Assembly (NCBI RefSeq): GCF_024713975.1 | Contig: NC_091094.1 | Coordinates: 22,468,501 to 22,532,500 of the forward strand | Length of the DNA: 64,000 nucleotides | From: Paralichthys olivaceus | Lineage: Eukaryota > Chordata > Actinopteri > Pleuronectiformes > Paralichthyidae | Direction of reading: 5' to 3' | Part shown: one piece after another, positions 53,870-64,000 of the stretch | Layout: each line of letters begins with the position of its first letter | How positions within the stretch are numbered: position 1 is the first letter of the stretch | The notes under the pieces: model-generated | The model's input: the letters and a program-made list of their open reading frames with translations, nothing else | Databases searched by the model: none | What the model was told of the DNA's origin: nothing | Made by a program: the position numbers and the translations under genes

Positions 53870-54420
53870 GTCTCTGATCAAGTCCAGCCTGCGTCATCAG
53901 TTAGTAAACTCCAGGCTCCAGGAAAACCAACAGAGAGCACATTCATAGTCGGCGACCCTGTGACTGAGTGTGTGATTCATTACTCTTTAATATGCACCCC
54001 TACCCCCATCCCTTAACCCACCCAACCACTTCTCCAATCCAGCCTTGGGGCAACTCCACAGCCTGATCAAATCCATCATTAGGCATACTTGTGGTGTTAC
54101 TGCTATTGGCCTCCTTATTCACCACATGCAGCGGCTGTGTCTCTGGCCTATTTTGCAGCTAGGGGGAGAAGAATTAGCTCTGGAACCGAACATTAACATC
54201 AGTGCTCTGTGCTTAACTGTGTCAGAGAGAGAGAGTGTGAAGAGCACTGCAGAAGATTTTCCAGTGAAAAACTACTCCCACCAAACTAGACAGGGAAAGT
54301 AATTAATACCAACACAATGGAGAGTAATTGAGTGCCATCGAGCTGGGTGACACACATAGAGAGGCGCTAATCTCAGTGCAGGAGGCCAAGGGAGTAATAC
54401 ATGAGGTGAGAGGTGCTTGG
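53870..54420. promoter_or_regulatory. candidate enhancer near snai1 with SOX and homeodomain cores
   Basis: Repeat-free stretch about 5.5 kb downstream of snai1 on the gene strand. TAATATGCA lies at 53989-53997. TAATTAAT, ACAATGG and TAATTG cluster within 54300-54329. SOX and homeodomain/POU cores so close together are typical of neural-crest or mesoderm enhancers, but the motifs are short and AT-rich. Function is inference. Confidence 0.25.
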
Positions 54421-54429
54421 GGAGTACAG

Positions 54430-57400
54430 CTGAGGAGAAGATGGTGGCTCCAGTGCTATCAAAGCTGCACAACTGTCTTTCTATTCTGACAGTATGAGGA
54501 TGGCTCTGTTTCATGGCGATGCGGGTCACGCTTTATTTGGATCAATTCTGAACATGTGACTGTAACTTGTCGGTACAATGGCGACTGACTTTCAGGGGGA
54601 AAGTCACAAATGTGAAAGTGTTGTGTGTTATGGTTCATCTTGAGCAGGTTACTGACAAGCACCAGACTGAACCACACAGTCTGGAGCTGAAGTGTCTGAA
54701 GTTTTTTTCGTCCTCTGAGAGTTCTCTCCAGGTCCTGTGTGTCATGAGTGCAGGATGAGTCCTGTTTATGAGATGCTGACAGCTCCTTCCTGTCTCCCAG
54801 GCCATGAGTCCAAACTGCTGCTGCTGATCTTCAGCTCCGGGCCACCCAGCTCCACCCCGAAAACTCGGCTAAAACTGAACAGCAGCCATGGGGTGGGACA
54901 GCTGATGGTGGGGGGGGAAACGACGATGGCAGCGGCAAAGTGCAGCGGCAGAAACAGCACTTGAGCTGTGCAGTGCCTCGAACCCAGCGTTGCTTTTTTG
55001 GGTAAAGTAGGCCAATGTAAACTCCCACTTCCTGTTGGCCTTGTCTCAGAGGGGGAGAGATGATCCCTCTGTGAAGAGGGAAAGGGCTGCTGCTCTGTAG
55101 TGACCATTTCTCTCACACACACACAAATAGAAATACAGCCGTAGAGGCAGGCAGAGAGTGAGTGGGAGAGAGAGCGAGCAAGCGAGTGAGAGAGCGAGGA
55201 ATACACAAACACAGTGGGGTTCAGGAATGTTAAACACATGCTTTATGGCATAAATAGCAGCCACTTTTGGTAAATTACAGTGAGTGCTCTGGCACTGTAA
55301 AGCACACAGCAGGAAAACGCTCTCAGATTTCAGATCCAGGCTCCTCCACTCTCCCCAAGGAACAAGAAAGGGAGCATGTTGTGTTTTCATTTCTCTATAA
55401 AAAGGCAGAAAAAAGCACAGCAGTGTGATACAGCAAAGACTTGAAATGTTGTCAGATTGTACTTGGCCAAATGAGGCGGTGCAGCATCGACAAGACTAGA
55501 AAGACAAAGGCTCCATGAGAAGAAATGTTTTTTTAAACCCTCCCCTGCTAAGTAGAGGCAGCACCTCATCAATAATGAAATTATGAGAGTGCATAGACAC
55601 AAACAACAAGCAAACTTTAGAGTACTTTAGAACAAACTCTGAATGAGGGACTTCATTCAATTGTCCGCTAACACCCTCACCTCAGGACATACCAGCTGAC
55701 ATCATCAAAATAGTCCTGAGCTAACCTCCACCAGCTGAGATTTTAATAGCCCCTTTATCCATCCAAGAGCGTCCCCAGTAAAAGACATGAGAATATAAAG
55801 CCTGAGAGGAACCACAGTCGAGGCCTCTGATATTAGTTCCACATTAGGCCTGGTTAGTATTGGCGCACAGATGTTTTAGAGCAGATATATAAGCAGAGTG
55901 TGTGAGGTGAGTCACTGCTACATGCTACATGGTCGTCCTGGCTAGTAGCGGTGAGCACATTTTCCTGACTCAGAAGGAAATAAGGAACTGTGCCGTGGAA
56001 CAGCTTACCTCACTCTGAGCTGGCGCGGGTAGGCCTCAGCCCACGCACACCAGCTAACCAACCGACAGCCAGACTGACTAGTGGCTCGACTCAGAGCACA
56101 GGAGCCATGGGAACCTAAAGCGCCAGGCGGGGCAGACTCTGACTCACCGTCTAGGCAGAGGGAGAGGAGAATGTTACACTCTCCCCGAGGAGGAAAAGCA
56201 CATATACACTCTGCAATCACCCATATAGCTTACTAGAATTCCACTTTAGGACCATTTCAAGAGCTGCAGTGAAGCACGTACGGATCCATGTTGAATCTCG
56301 GGATTGATCGAAAACAGATGCCGACTCTCACTCGACTTGTCTTTAAACTTTACATGCAAAGACAAACTCGCTCACGTTCACGTTTCCAGCAGTGTTTGCA
56401 CAGTGACATTGAGATGTAGATGGCAGGTGGAAACTGGAAGCAGGTGCACTCATTTGTTCCCGTCCATCACAAAGTGCGTTCACCTGCACATCTGCAATTC
56501 AGCTTCAACCCAAACGGTCAGCTCAGTGGCCACGCCTAACTTCAGGATGTTGAACAAAAACGTCCTGGTTAATAATCAAACACACTTTTTTTATTACTAA
56601 CGTATCCAGGGCACTTATTTCCACAGTGAATCAAAGAGTAATTTACATAATGCAACTGGTGGAGTGACAAGTTTTAATAAACATAAATTACTGTATTGAA
56701 TGAAAATTTAACAGTTACAATGTACAAGAAAAAGAAGTGAACACACAAGCATGATACAAATAACACATCATCTGCACATTGCACTATAAAAACACTGCCA
56801 TAACATGTCAAGAAAAGTTAAAAATTCATCTTTGTACTGTCCATTCATAGGATTATGATCACATATTAGGCAACCATGGTTTCATGGTGTAAACTTAAAA
56901 AAAAAATCTTTGGTCCCAGCCTTATTGCATATTCAAACTGTTTGGTACTAATTTCTACTAATACTGCAATCATTGTTTTTCAAAAGCCACAAACACGAAC
57001 TGAGGTAAAAAATAAAAGGCACATTTTTGGTTCCAACGGTCATACAATTTGAAGGCACAAACTCATTTAAGTTACAAAATATGGCTTTGGCTGGTATTAA
57101 CACTGTGGTAACCTTGAGTGCATGGTCAGCTTTGCCATCCACATTTCTGCAGAGCTGCAAAACAAAGCTTCTTTGGATAATAACAGACAGAACGGCTTTT
57201 TTCCTATCTCTGAGACTCATCAGATTGAAGAGGAGGTTTGGATGTAGTCAAAATAGAGGCTTAACAAGGATCCCCACTGCTGAAAAGACTAACTGATGCC
57301 ATTCTTTTGCGATGACATGCTTCCTCTTTTTTTCTTCTTAAGCAAACCAAGGGCAGTGGAAGTCACCTGCTATCAACCGGCGAAGGTCATGGCTGAAACA

Positions 57401-57490
57401 CCTGTTAGCACCTCGTCTATCTACACCACAGTACCAGGGACAGCTGTGTGTGCATTTGCTTATGTGTGTGTGCGTGTGTGTGTGTTTTGA
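54430..57490. other. intergenic DNA downstream of snai1
   Basis: No exon recognised. Minus-strand ORFs near 54766-55390 run through GAGA-type low complexity around 55150-55200. 56590-57290 is AT-rich and may include part of a long snai1 3' UTR. Confidence 0.45.
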
Positions 57491-57504
57491 GGCACGCTGA
57501 GAGA

Positions 57505-57510
57505 TTTATT
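57505..57510 (-). terminator. snai1: possible snai1 polyadenylation signal
   Basis: The minus strand reads AATAAA about 470 bases beyond the snai1 stop codon. Other hexamers further away could also be used. Confidence 0.45.
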
Positions 57511-57980
57511 CCACCCACGCACCCCTACCTCTCAGCAGCTGTGTCTAGGCCATGATCCTGACTCGATCCTGAGTCGGCACCAGGACAGAGACAGGAAAGA
57601 ACACCTCTCACCCCAATGAGGGAATGACCACTACATATTTGGTCTTTGGAATGGGCACAATAGCAACAAAGGGGCTGATATCAAGTGAGTGTCGGCATTG
57701 CTCAGTTCAGATTTGGTCCAGTCTCGGGACTTCAGTCTAGAGTGGAACAAGAAAAATCTGCTCCTCAGCTTTTTTTTTGTCATGGAACAAGGAAGCTAAG
57801 AGGCTGTAAAGTCATATCCATAGTGGGGCTTGATTCCCTCCAGGTCTCTTAAAGCAGGCCATTTCACGCTCTTTGTGGCCTTGTAGGTCATCAACAGGCC
57901 AGCTGGGCTCGTACAGACCACTTCTGTGTCCACAGCCCTGAACTCTGAGTGGGTCCCTCTTTCTCTCTCTCCGTTACGTC

Positions 57981-59888
57981 TCATGCCGTGGGGGAGCAGC
58001 ACCCTGAGGAGCTGTGCTTCTGCAGCAACGACATGCGGCTGAAGGTGCGAGAGCAGACGCCGCACTGGTACTTCTTCACCTCTGCGTGGGTCTGCAGATG
58101 AGCCCGCAGGTTGGAGCGGTCTGCGAAGGCCCGGTTGCAGTGGGGGCAGGAGAACGGACGCTCACCTGGAAAGAAAAGGTCATAATCCCTTTAGATGTGG
58201 CTTTAATGACAGCCAGAAGTCTCTAGAGTTCACAAAAGCTTTTCATTAACTCACTCACACACACACGCAAACACACATTCTGTAGATAATGTAGAAGCAC
58301 ATGATAGGCTGGTGGGGTCACAGCCTGACTGAATTAACATGACTCAATAAGAGCCAAATGAGATTAGCATGCTGACAAGTTGCTGCAGGTACTAAGTGCT
58401 CTGTGATAGCGCAGAGCCTTCAGGCCATCTTTAAAGTCTTTTGTCACTCATGTGTCCCTGTGTTGTTGTCTTCCCCAGCAGCCACGATAAGATAATTAAC
58501 CAACGAGCCATTGTTGCTGGGACATTAAACACAATGAGTGATCAATGAGTGCAGGGTCTACAGAAGACTTCCCTATGTGACCGTGTCTGCTGATCAAGTG
58601 TTAAGCTCGTCAAACTGATTTCCATGGATATCCCTCTCTCTAACTTCACAGAGCATTTAATGAGGGAGTGCCCTGGTGACTCACAATGACATCAAGTCAT
58701 ATGTAAATTCCGTTTTACTGCTACACTCACTCTGATTTCTTCACTTGTGAATCAAGTGGAACTGAGCAGGTTGCGTACTGTTATTAATCACGGATCTTAC
58801 CTGTGTGTGTGCGGATGTGGCCACGCAGCAGCCACGGCCTGGAGAAAGCCTTTCCACAGGTGGTGCACACACAGGGAAGGGTGTGCGAGCGGATGTGCAT
58901 CTTCAGGGCCCCCAAGCTGGTGTACTCTTTGGGGCAGTGTTTGCAGAGGAAGGCTGGCCTGGCTGCTGTGACAGGGACTTCTCGCTCCTCTTCCTCCTCT
59001 GGGGGACTGACATGAGTCATGACGCCAGTGCATTTCATCCTCTGGCGAGGGGCATACGTGTGGACGGGTTCTGGACTTGGGGGATCTGATGTGCGTCCTT
59101 CATCCTCCTCTCCACTGCTGCTGGCACTGCTGCTCAGGCTGGACGGGGAGCTGAGGTCCAGGGGGCCTGGGGCTGCAGAGGGCTCTGTCTGGGAGGTGGG
59201 CAGGTAGAGGGTGGGCAGGACGCTGAGGTCCCACACCAGACCTGTGGTGAAACAGGTGGCAGCAGAGGTGATGTCTCCTGATGAGAGCTCAGCAAGAGGA
59301 TACCTCTCCAGTGAAGTCTCTGAGAAGAAAAGGAAGAGGGTGGTTAGAAATCAAGGCCAGTGAAGGACCCTACACCAACACTATGTTGAATTATAGACAA
59401 TACAAATCACATTTACCACTTTAACTGCACTTCATAAACTTTCACCAACCACACACACTCTGGTTGCTCTTATTTTGGTTTTAAATTTTGTTTTTCTCCT
59501 CATGTATGAGTCAAATGCTGGAGCCATGGGAAACTTTCATGGGCCGTTTCCTCCCACGTATTCACAAGAGCTTGAACATGAATGGTGCTCTGTCTGGTTG
59601 CAGAAAGGGGGGAAAGTGCATCTAACGGGCCCCAACTTGAACGGGGATTAGTTTGGTTTGTAGTTGAACGAGAAACTTTTACAGTAGATTAGGAAAATGT
59701 ACTTTCATTTAACTCAACTACTAAGATACACTTTTTTTAATCATAGTTTTCGCTCTTATGTAAGGATGCGTTCATAATTCAGCCAAGGAATAAAACAACG
59801 TTTTTAACTCACCATTCTGACATTCCAGCTCACTGTAGTTTGGCTTCTGCTTGGCGAAGTACTTTTTGACCAAGAAGGATCGAGGCAT
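57981..59888 (-). CDS. snai1: Snail1 zinc-finger transcriptional repressor
   Basis: Three exons on the minus strand (59813-59888, 58801-59319, 57981-58165) join to 259 aa. Snail1 represses E-cadherin and drives epithelial-mesenchymal transition, gastrulation movements and neural-crest formation by binding CAGGTG E-boxes. The N-terminus MPRSFLVKK is the SNAG domain that recruits LSD1-CoREST and HDACs. Four C2H2 fingers lie at about residues 148-258: [57 protein letters not shown] and [19 protein letters not shown]. The Ser/Pro-rich centre carries [13 protein letters not shown] where mammals have the DSGKGS degron. The intron between fingers 2 and 3 falls in the RTHTGE linker, as in other Snail genes. 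The short centre separates it from Snail2, which has a SLUG domain. It matches zebrafish snai1b slightly better than snai1a from memory; I do not insist on it. Confidence 0.96.
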
Positions 59889-60017
59889 CGTCCTGTTTTT
59901 CAGAGTTGAATAACTGTGCGTAAAAGTATCCTGCGGTCACGACGCAAAAAGTTTCACGGAACAATAAAAGTGAGCAGGAATCAACCCGAGGTCCTCGGCT
60001 CCGTGCGTAAAACACAG

Positions 60018-60025
60018 ATATATAT
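60018..60025 (-). promoter_or_regulatory. snai1: TATA-like element upstream of snai1
   Basis: ATATATAT on the minus strand, 130 bases upstream of the ATG, would place initiation near 59990 and give a 5' UTR of about 100 nt. A CACCTG E-box lies further upstream at 60521-60526; Snail1 is known to bind such sites in its own promoter. Both are motif-level inferences. Confidence 0.35.
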
Positions 60026-60049
60026 CCTCCAGAGTTCCTTAAGTTAGAG

Positions 60050-62320
60050 TGGACTTCTTTTTTTTTAAAGCAGACAAGTGTGTGTGTGCAGCATTCACGG
60101 AGAATGACTAAATACTGGCCACTGTTCTGAAATACTCTGACACAGGCGGTAGGGGTGTGCTCGCCCCGAGGGCCCTCCCCACCTCCCCACCTCCTCTATC
60201 ACTGCTCCAAGTGTGCAGGAAGACGCGCAGCCACATTCACAACTACACTAACACACTGTGTACAGGGCTCATCCAGAGGCTGCATGCACCCTCTGTCTGT
60301 GTCTGTGATCTGTGTCCCCTCACTCTGATCCCATCAGTCACCAAGTGTTTCTGTCACTGAGGGAATCAGGACGAAAAGCACGTAACTGTAACTTACTTCT
60401 ATCTGAACTTAAAAAGGCAACGCGACTCTGTTTTGATTAAAGTTGATGCTCTGAAGCAGGCCCATGATTTGATATGGAAACTATGTTAATCTGGTGGGTG
60501 TCACGGTGTCATCAGTCAGTCACCTGCCACACTGCATTTATTAAAACTCCTCACTGATGCACTTGGCATTCACAGCTTTAATGTGAACTGCTTCGGTGGA
60601 GCGACTGTGCCATCTGCTGGAATAAAGAGAGACATGAAAAGAGACCAGTTCGTGCCAACGAACACGGGGTGACGCTGTTCCAGATGTTCACAGTGAGAGC
60701 AGGACCCAAAGTTGTGTTACATGATGGAGACAAGTACAAGTATCCACTGGCTTTTCTGTCCCCACGTCATTAATCAATGTTTTCATATATTTGTATGGCC
60801 TTATTACCATAAACTGTACATTTTTATATATACGCACAGATTCACAATTCACCAGCCAATGGTGAATTCATTATAACATGAGAGGACTCTATTTATACTG
60901 GGCTTGTAATTGCACTGTTCACTTTTTGAAAACCAAACAAGGCCAAACACAATGCTATAAACTGATGTGTGACCGTGTATTTAAGGTTACACACTTTGTT
61001 TTTTCTAATAAAATATTGTTTTATTCTATATAAATGCCTCAGACTGATAGTGTGTTAAGGCCCACCCTGACCCTCCCTTTGGCTCCTGCCACGTGTTCTC
61101 TCCTGTTGTGTTTGTTTCCTCCTGCAGGTAGTAAGTATGTGCAGTTTCCTTAATATTGTCCCACTGAAGGGTGAAAGGTTAAGACTGCTGCAATTTCCAT
61201 CTTGGATGGTTCACTCTTTCTTCACCAGCACTTTGCCTATCACCAGAAACCTATAGGTATGTGCTTGTCTGGCTACACTTTGAGCCAGGAGTGACAAGGG
61301 TGTGACGCATTGTGTTAAAGCTTTGTCAGCTTTATGTATATAGCTGAGAAGCATATGAAAAAGTAGCTGCTGGCTTTACAGATGATCCACTCTGCCTCCA
61401 GAGCCACAACCACCCCGTTGTTGTATGAATTTGATATGGTTTGATCCAGTTTGGGCTGGATCAATATTAACATTTCTCATGTTGATAAAATCACCCAATT
61501 TATTTGTAATGAAAATAAGAGGGTAGGGGAGGACAGGGGGTATTGCAGAGGCCTAAAAAATGGAGAACACACAACTATTGCCAGGCAGCACGTAACATGT
61601 TATATGATAATATGTTAGATTAAATACATTGATTTTTGAATATGCACATGCAGTCATCGCACATTACTAGTACTAGTAGTAGAGACATGTAAACCCTACC
61701 AAACACGTTGATAGGAATTGGGAGATTGTCACAGGAAAAGGCTGTTACCTGGAACTGTAGCTACCAGTGATTTAAAAAACTACACAAAATGAAAAACAAC
61801 ATAGTATTGACATTGTTTGGATTGCATGTAAAATCTAATGAATAAATAGTTGAAATAATGAAAACTACAACATAGCCTTGACATTTGTATGGATCACATG
61901 TAATATCCAATAGACATAGATTAAATAATAAAAACTACAACATAACCTTGAGATTTGTTTGGATTTTATGTAAAATCTGATTAAATTAGATTCGTAATAA
62001 AAACTACAATGGAAAAGACCGGATGTGATTGAAGACATTGAGCACAGGTTATGACTCATATTTCTCGAGCAGCAGTGAGAAATGTGTGGTGTGAGTTTCA
62101 GGCACTAAACTAAAACAGACTCATCTGATTCAGGATTCTTTACATTTCACAGAGATGTACAGATGAAACTATCAGAGGCTATAGATTGATAACACGGTAC
62201 AGTTCGTGTGTTTCAGCGCAGTTGGGCAGACGTGCGAAGAACCAGCGAACTACACAGGGATTCATCTTGACTGCGCAGGTTGATCTTCGGCCAGAATCAG
62301 AATCAAACCACGGGGCTGAC
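60050..62320. other. intergenic DNA between the divergent snai1 and tp53inp2
   Basis: The two genes are head to head, about 2.4 kb apart. Apart from the tandem repeat at 61791-62010 the stretch shows no gene. The ORF at 60157-60360 is low in family resemblance. Confidence 0.55.
61791..62010. repeat. about 70-bp minisatellite, slightly over three copies
   Basis: Units start near 61792, 61861, 61931 and 62000 with AAAACTACAACATA-type sequence followed by TTGACATTTG and GGAT..ATGTAA.ATC. Identity between units is moderate. AT-rich and non-coding. Confidence 0.85.
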
Positions 62321-62329
62321 TCTGCGACT

Positions 62330-62577
62330 TCTGATTGGTGAATTCCTCTTGACTGGGCGGGGACGTAGGCGGGGCCTCGGCTGGCAGGGATCGGTTGAAT
62401 ATTTGAAACAGAAACAAAACAACAGCTTCGTTCAGCTGCTGATACACACACACTGAAGATCTGCAGAGAACACACACACACACACACACACACACTGAAG
62501 AGCTGCAGAGAACACACACACAGTGACTGTCACAATGATCTGCGGGTCAAACTGAGACACGCTAGCGTCACACTGAG
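62330..62577 (+). promoter_or_regulatory. tp53inp2: predicted tp53inp2 promoter and non-coding exon 1
   Basis: An inverted CCAAT box (ATTGG, 62334-62338) and two GC boxes (62355-62362 and 62368-62376) mark a TATA-less promoter. Exon 1 would end at 62577 before GTAAGT, and the next acceptor (AAACAG, ending 63219) leads into the ATG exon. The presumed 5' UTR carries a CA microsatellite at about 62470-62495 flanked by a duplicated GAAGAKCTGCAGAGAACACA unit. Confidence 0.55.
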
Positions 62578-63305
62578 GTAAGTGCTCACTGCAGAGCTGC
62601 AGACAATTCACTGTGATCCATTTAACAGTGCGGTGAACGATAGCACGAGAGGTGAGCAGCATCACTCTTATTATTAGATCGTATTATTAGACACAACATC
62701 ATGCTATGTGTTGCGTACTGCTGGCTGTCAGGGTTTGCCTCAGGGTGTTTCTCCCGTGATTTCTGTTATGTGTGCTGAAGTGCATGACATTGAAGACAAA
62801 AACAACACAACAGCATTAAAGGTCCATCGCCAGTGTCAGTGATTTAGACAGGCGGCCCTGCATAGATCCATCTGAGCCCATTAAAGGTGCAGACTGAGCT
62901 TTATCCTGACAAGACGCTGGATAAAGAGAGCCCCTCCCCCATATATATCCAGAAACAGATGGACCCTAACAATGAAAATCTGGGGGAGTAGGCATCATTA
63001 TTCAAACCACTGAATCAGAAGAAATCTCATTGGACGCCCCAGTCAGCTGACCAAACATTGCTTGAATTTTTGAAAAATGGTTATGAAGGAAAGGTGGTCT
63101 CGTGGCATCACCCACTCCCAAACAGTCAAAGATGGATTAGCGTTAGCGTCACTGAGGGAAGCAGTGATGCTGAATGAACTCATGACTCATGAGCTGGTGT
63201 TTCTTCTTGTATCAAACAGTTAAAGAGCCTCACAGCACCTGAGCTTCCTGCTTGAACAAAGATAGGAGCAAACACAGGAAACACTTTGGGTGAAGACAAA
63301 GAGAA

Positions 63306-63414
63306 ATGTTCAGAACCATCACCCGTCTGTTTTTTGGGGGAGAGGAGGAGACCCCTGAAGAAGTCAAGTCTGGAGAAGTGGTGGAAGAAGGATGGCTTGT
63401 TGTCAATCATCACG
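63306..63414 (+). CDS. tp53inp2: tumor protein p53-inducible nuclear protein 2, first coding exon (partial)
   Basis: The exon runs 63220-63414 with ATG at 63306 and a donor GTCAGT. Only the first 36 codons are in the window; the rest lies beyond 64000. The peptide MFRTITRLFFG...EEGWLVV matches the N-terminus of TP53INP proteins. The acidic patch plus W-L-V-V is the LC3-interacting region that moves the protein to autophagosomes. TP53INP2 shuttles from nucleus to cytoplasm and promotes autophagosome formation, and also co-activates nuclear receptors and rDNA transcription. W-L-V-V without the Ile of TP53INP1 (EWILVDF) and the chromosome-20q-type neighbours favour TP53INP2. Confidence is moderate because so little of the protein is seen. 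Confidence 0.75.
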
Positions 63415-63639
63415 GTCAGTCATGGAGCATCTTTAGTTCTCCAAGAAAATGTTATATTAAGAATATCTGTATTATGACTATGTTTATCAACCTTACAAAT
63501 ATACAGTGTTACAGATGTAAACAGGAAGGTGTTAGTGATTATCTCTGGCAAAAGCAGAGAAGGACAGTTGAAATCACATCAGAGCTTGTTGATGTGCTCT
63601 GTTACACGTGACTTCTATTGCACTCCTGTCTGTTCTTGT

Positions 63640-63825
63640 AGAGGTGACTCTCTCTGAGGTCTCTACAGATTTCTTCTCTGCTAAAAGGTTTTTCTTTGGG
63701 TTGTTTTTCCCTCCTCTGGTTGAGGGTGAACTGCAGAGGATGTCTCATTTTGTTTAGTTCTTTGAAGCAAATTGTGAGGTGTGAATATGGGCTGTATCAA
63801 TCAAATTTGATTGATTGATTCTCAA
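63640..63825 (+). repeat. retroelement 3'-end fragment with TTGA tail
   Basis: In the first coding intron of tp53inp2, GAGGTGACTCTCTCTGAGGT leads to GTGTGAATATGGGCTGTATC and ends in TTGATTGATTGATT. This order is typical of a fish non-LTR element 3' end with a short tandem tail. The family is not identified. Confidence 0.5.
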
Positions 63826-64000
63826 ACCCCAAAAAACTGAAACAGACACATAAAGAATTTGAATGTCATCTTAAAAAGCTTATTTTTCCAAAATGCCTGT
63901 TTTGCCTCATTTGCTTTCAGATTTTAAAGTAATCTACCTGATATTTATTTAGAGCCCTGTGCATCTTTATGTTATGGAGATTAAATGTATATTGTTATGA

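Noticed and set aside
54766..55390. Overlapping minus-strand ORFs of 114-157 codons
   Set aside because: Driven by GAGA-type low complexity and leucine/serine-rich translation of it; no family resemblance.

Overview
The window is vertebrate genomic DNA, almost certainly from a teleost fish. Genes are split into many short exons with GT-AG introns. (CA)n/(GT)n microsatellites are abundant, and several interspersed motifs familiar from fish genomes are present. Every protein recognised is a vertebrate family member. Introns are small (mostly 80-2400 bp), as in compact percomorph-like genomes; I cannot name the species.

Layout. 1-5158 (+): the 3' half of an N-myc downstream-regulated gene, best matched to ndrg3. 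6350-10990 (+): sla2, a Src-like SH3-SH2 adaptor of lymphocyte receptor signalling. 11.2-20.9 kb (+): trpc4ap (TRUSS), a substrate receptor of a CUL4-DDB1 ubiquitin ligase. 22.4-38.3 kb (-): a complete sarcomeric myosin heavy chain, myh7b, in 42 coding exons that join in frame to 1963 codons, with the myomiR mir-499 in one intron on the same strand. 38.4-57.5 kb: about 19 kb without a recognisable gene, made of simple repeats, repeat debris and some GC-richer unique stretches that could be regulatory. 57.5-60.0 kb (-): snai1, a SNAG-domain, four-zinc-finger repressor. 62.3-64.0 kb (+): promoter, non-coding exon 1 and first coding exon of an autophagy adaptor gene, best matched to tp53inp2, which continues beyond the window.

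NDRG3, SLA2, TRPC4AP, MYH7B, TP53INP2 and SNAI1 all lie on human chromosome 20q (from memory), so the window is a rearranged, condensed block of that synteny. This supports the paralog choices (NDRG3 rather than NDRG4, SLA2 rather than SLA). The genes do not form one pathway. The one clear functional coupling is myh7b with mir-499: a slow/cardiac myosin and a microRNA enforcing the slow-muscle programme come from one transcript, and the promoter carries a nuclear-receptor element a few bases from the TATA box.

No viral, plasmid or bacterial system was seen. The most interesting points are mir-499 with its promoter architecture, a 33-bp-arm hairpin in another myh7b intron, a possible tandem NAGNAG acceptor at myosin loop 1, loss of the SH3 tryptophans in sla2, a phosphomimetic-looking degron in snai1, and the candidate regulatory DNA between myh7b and snai1.
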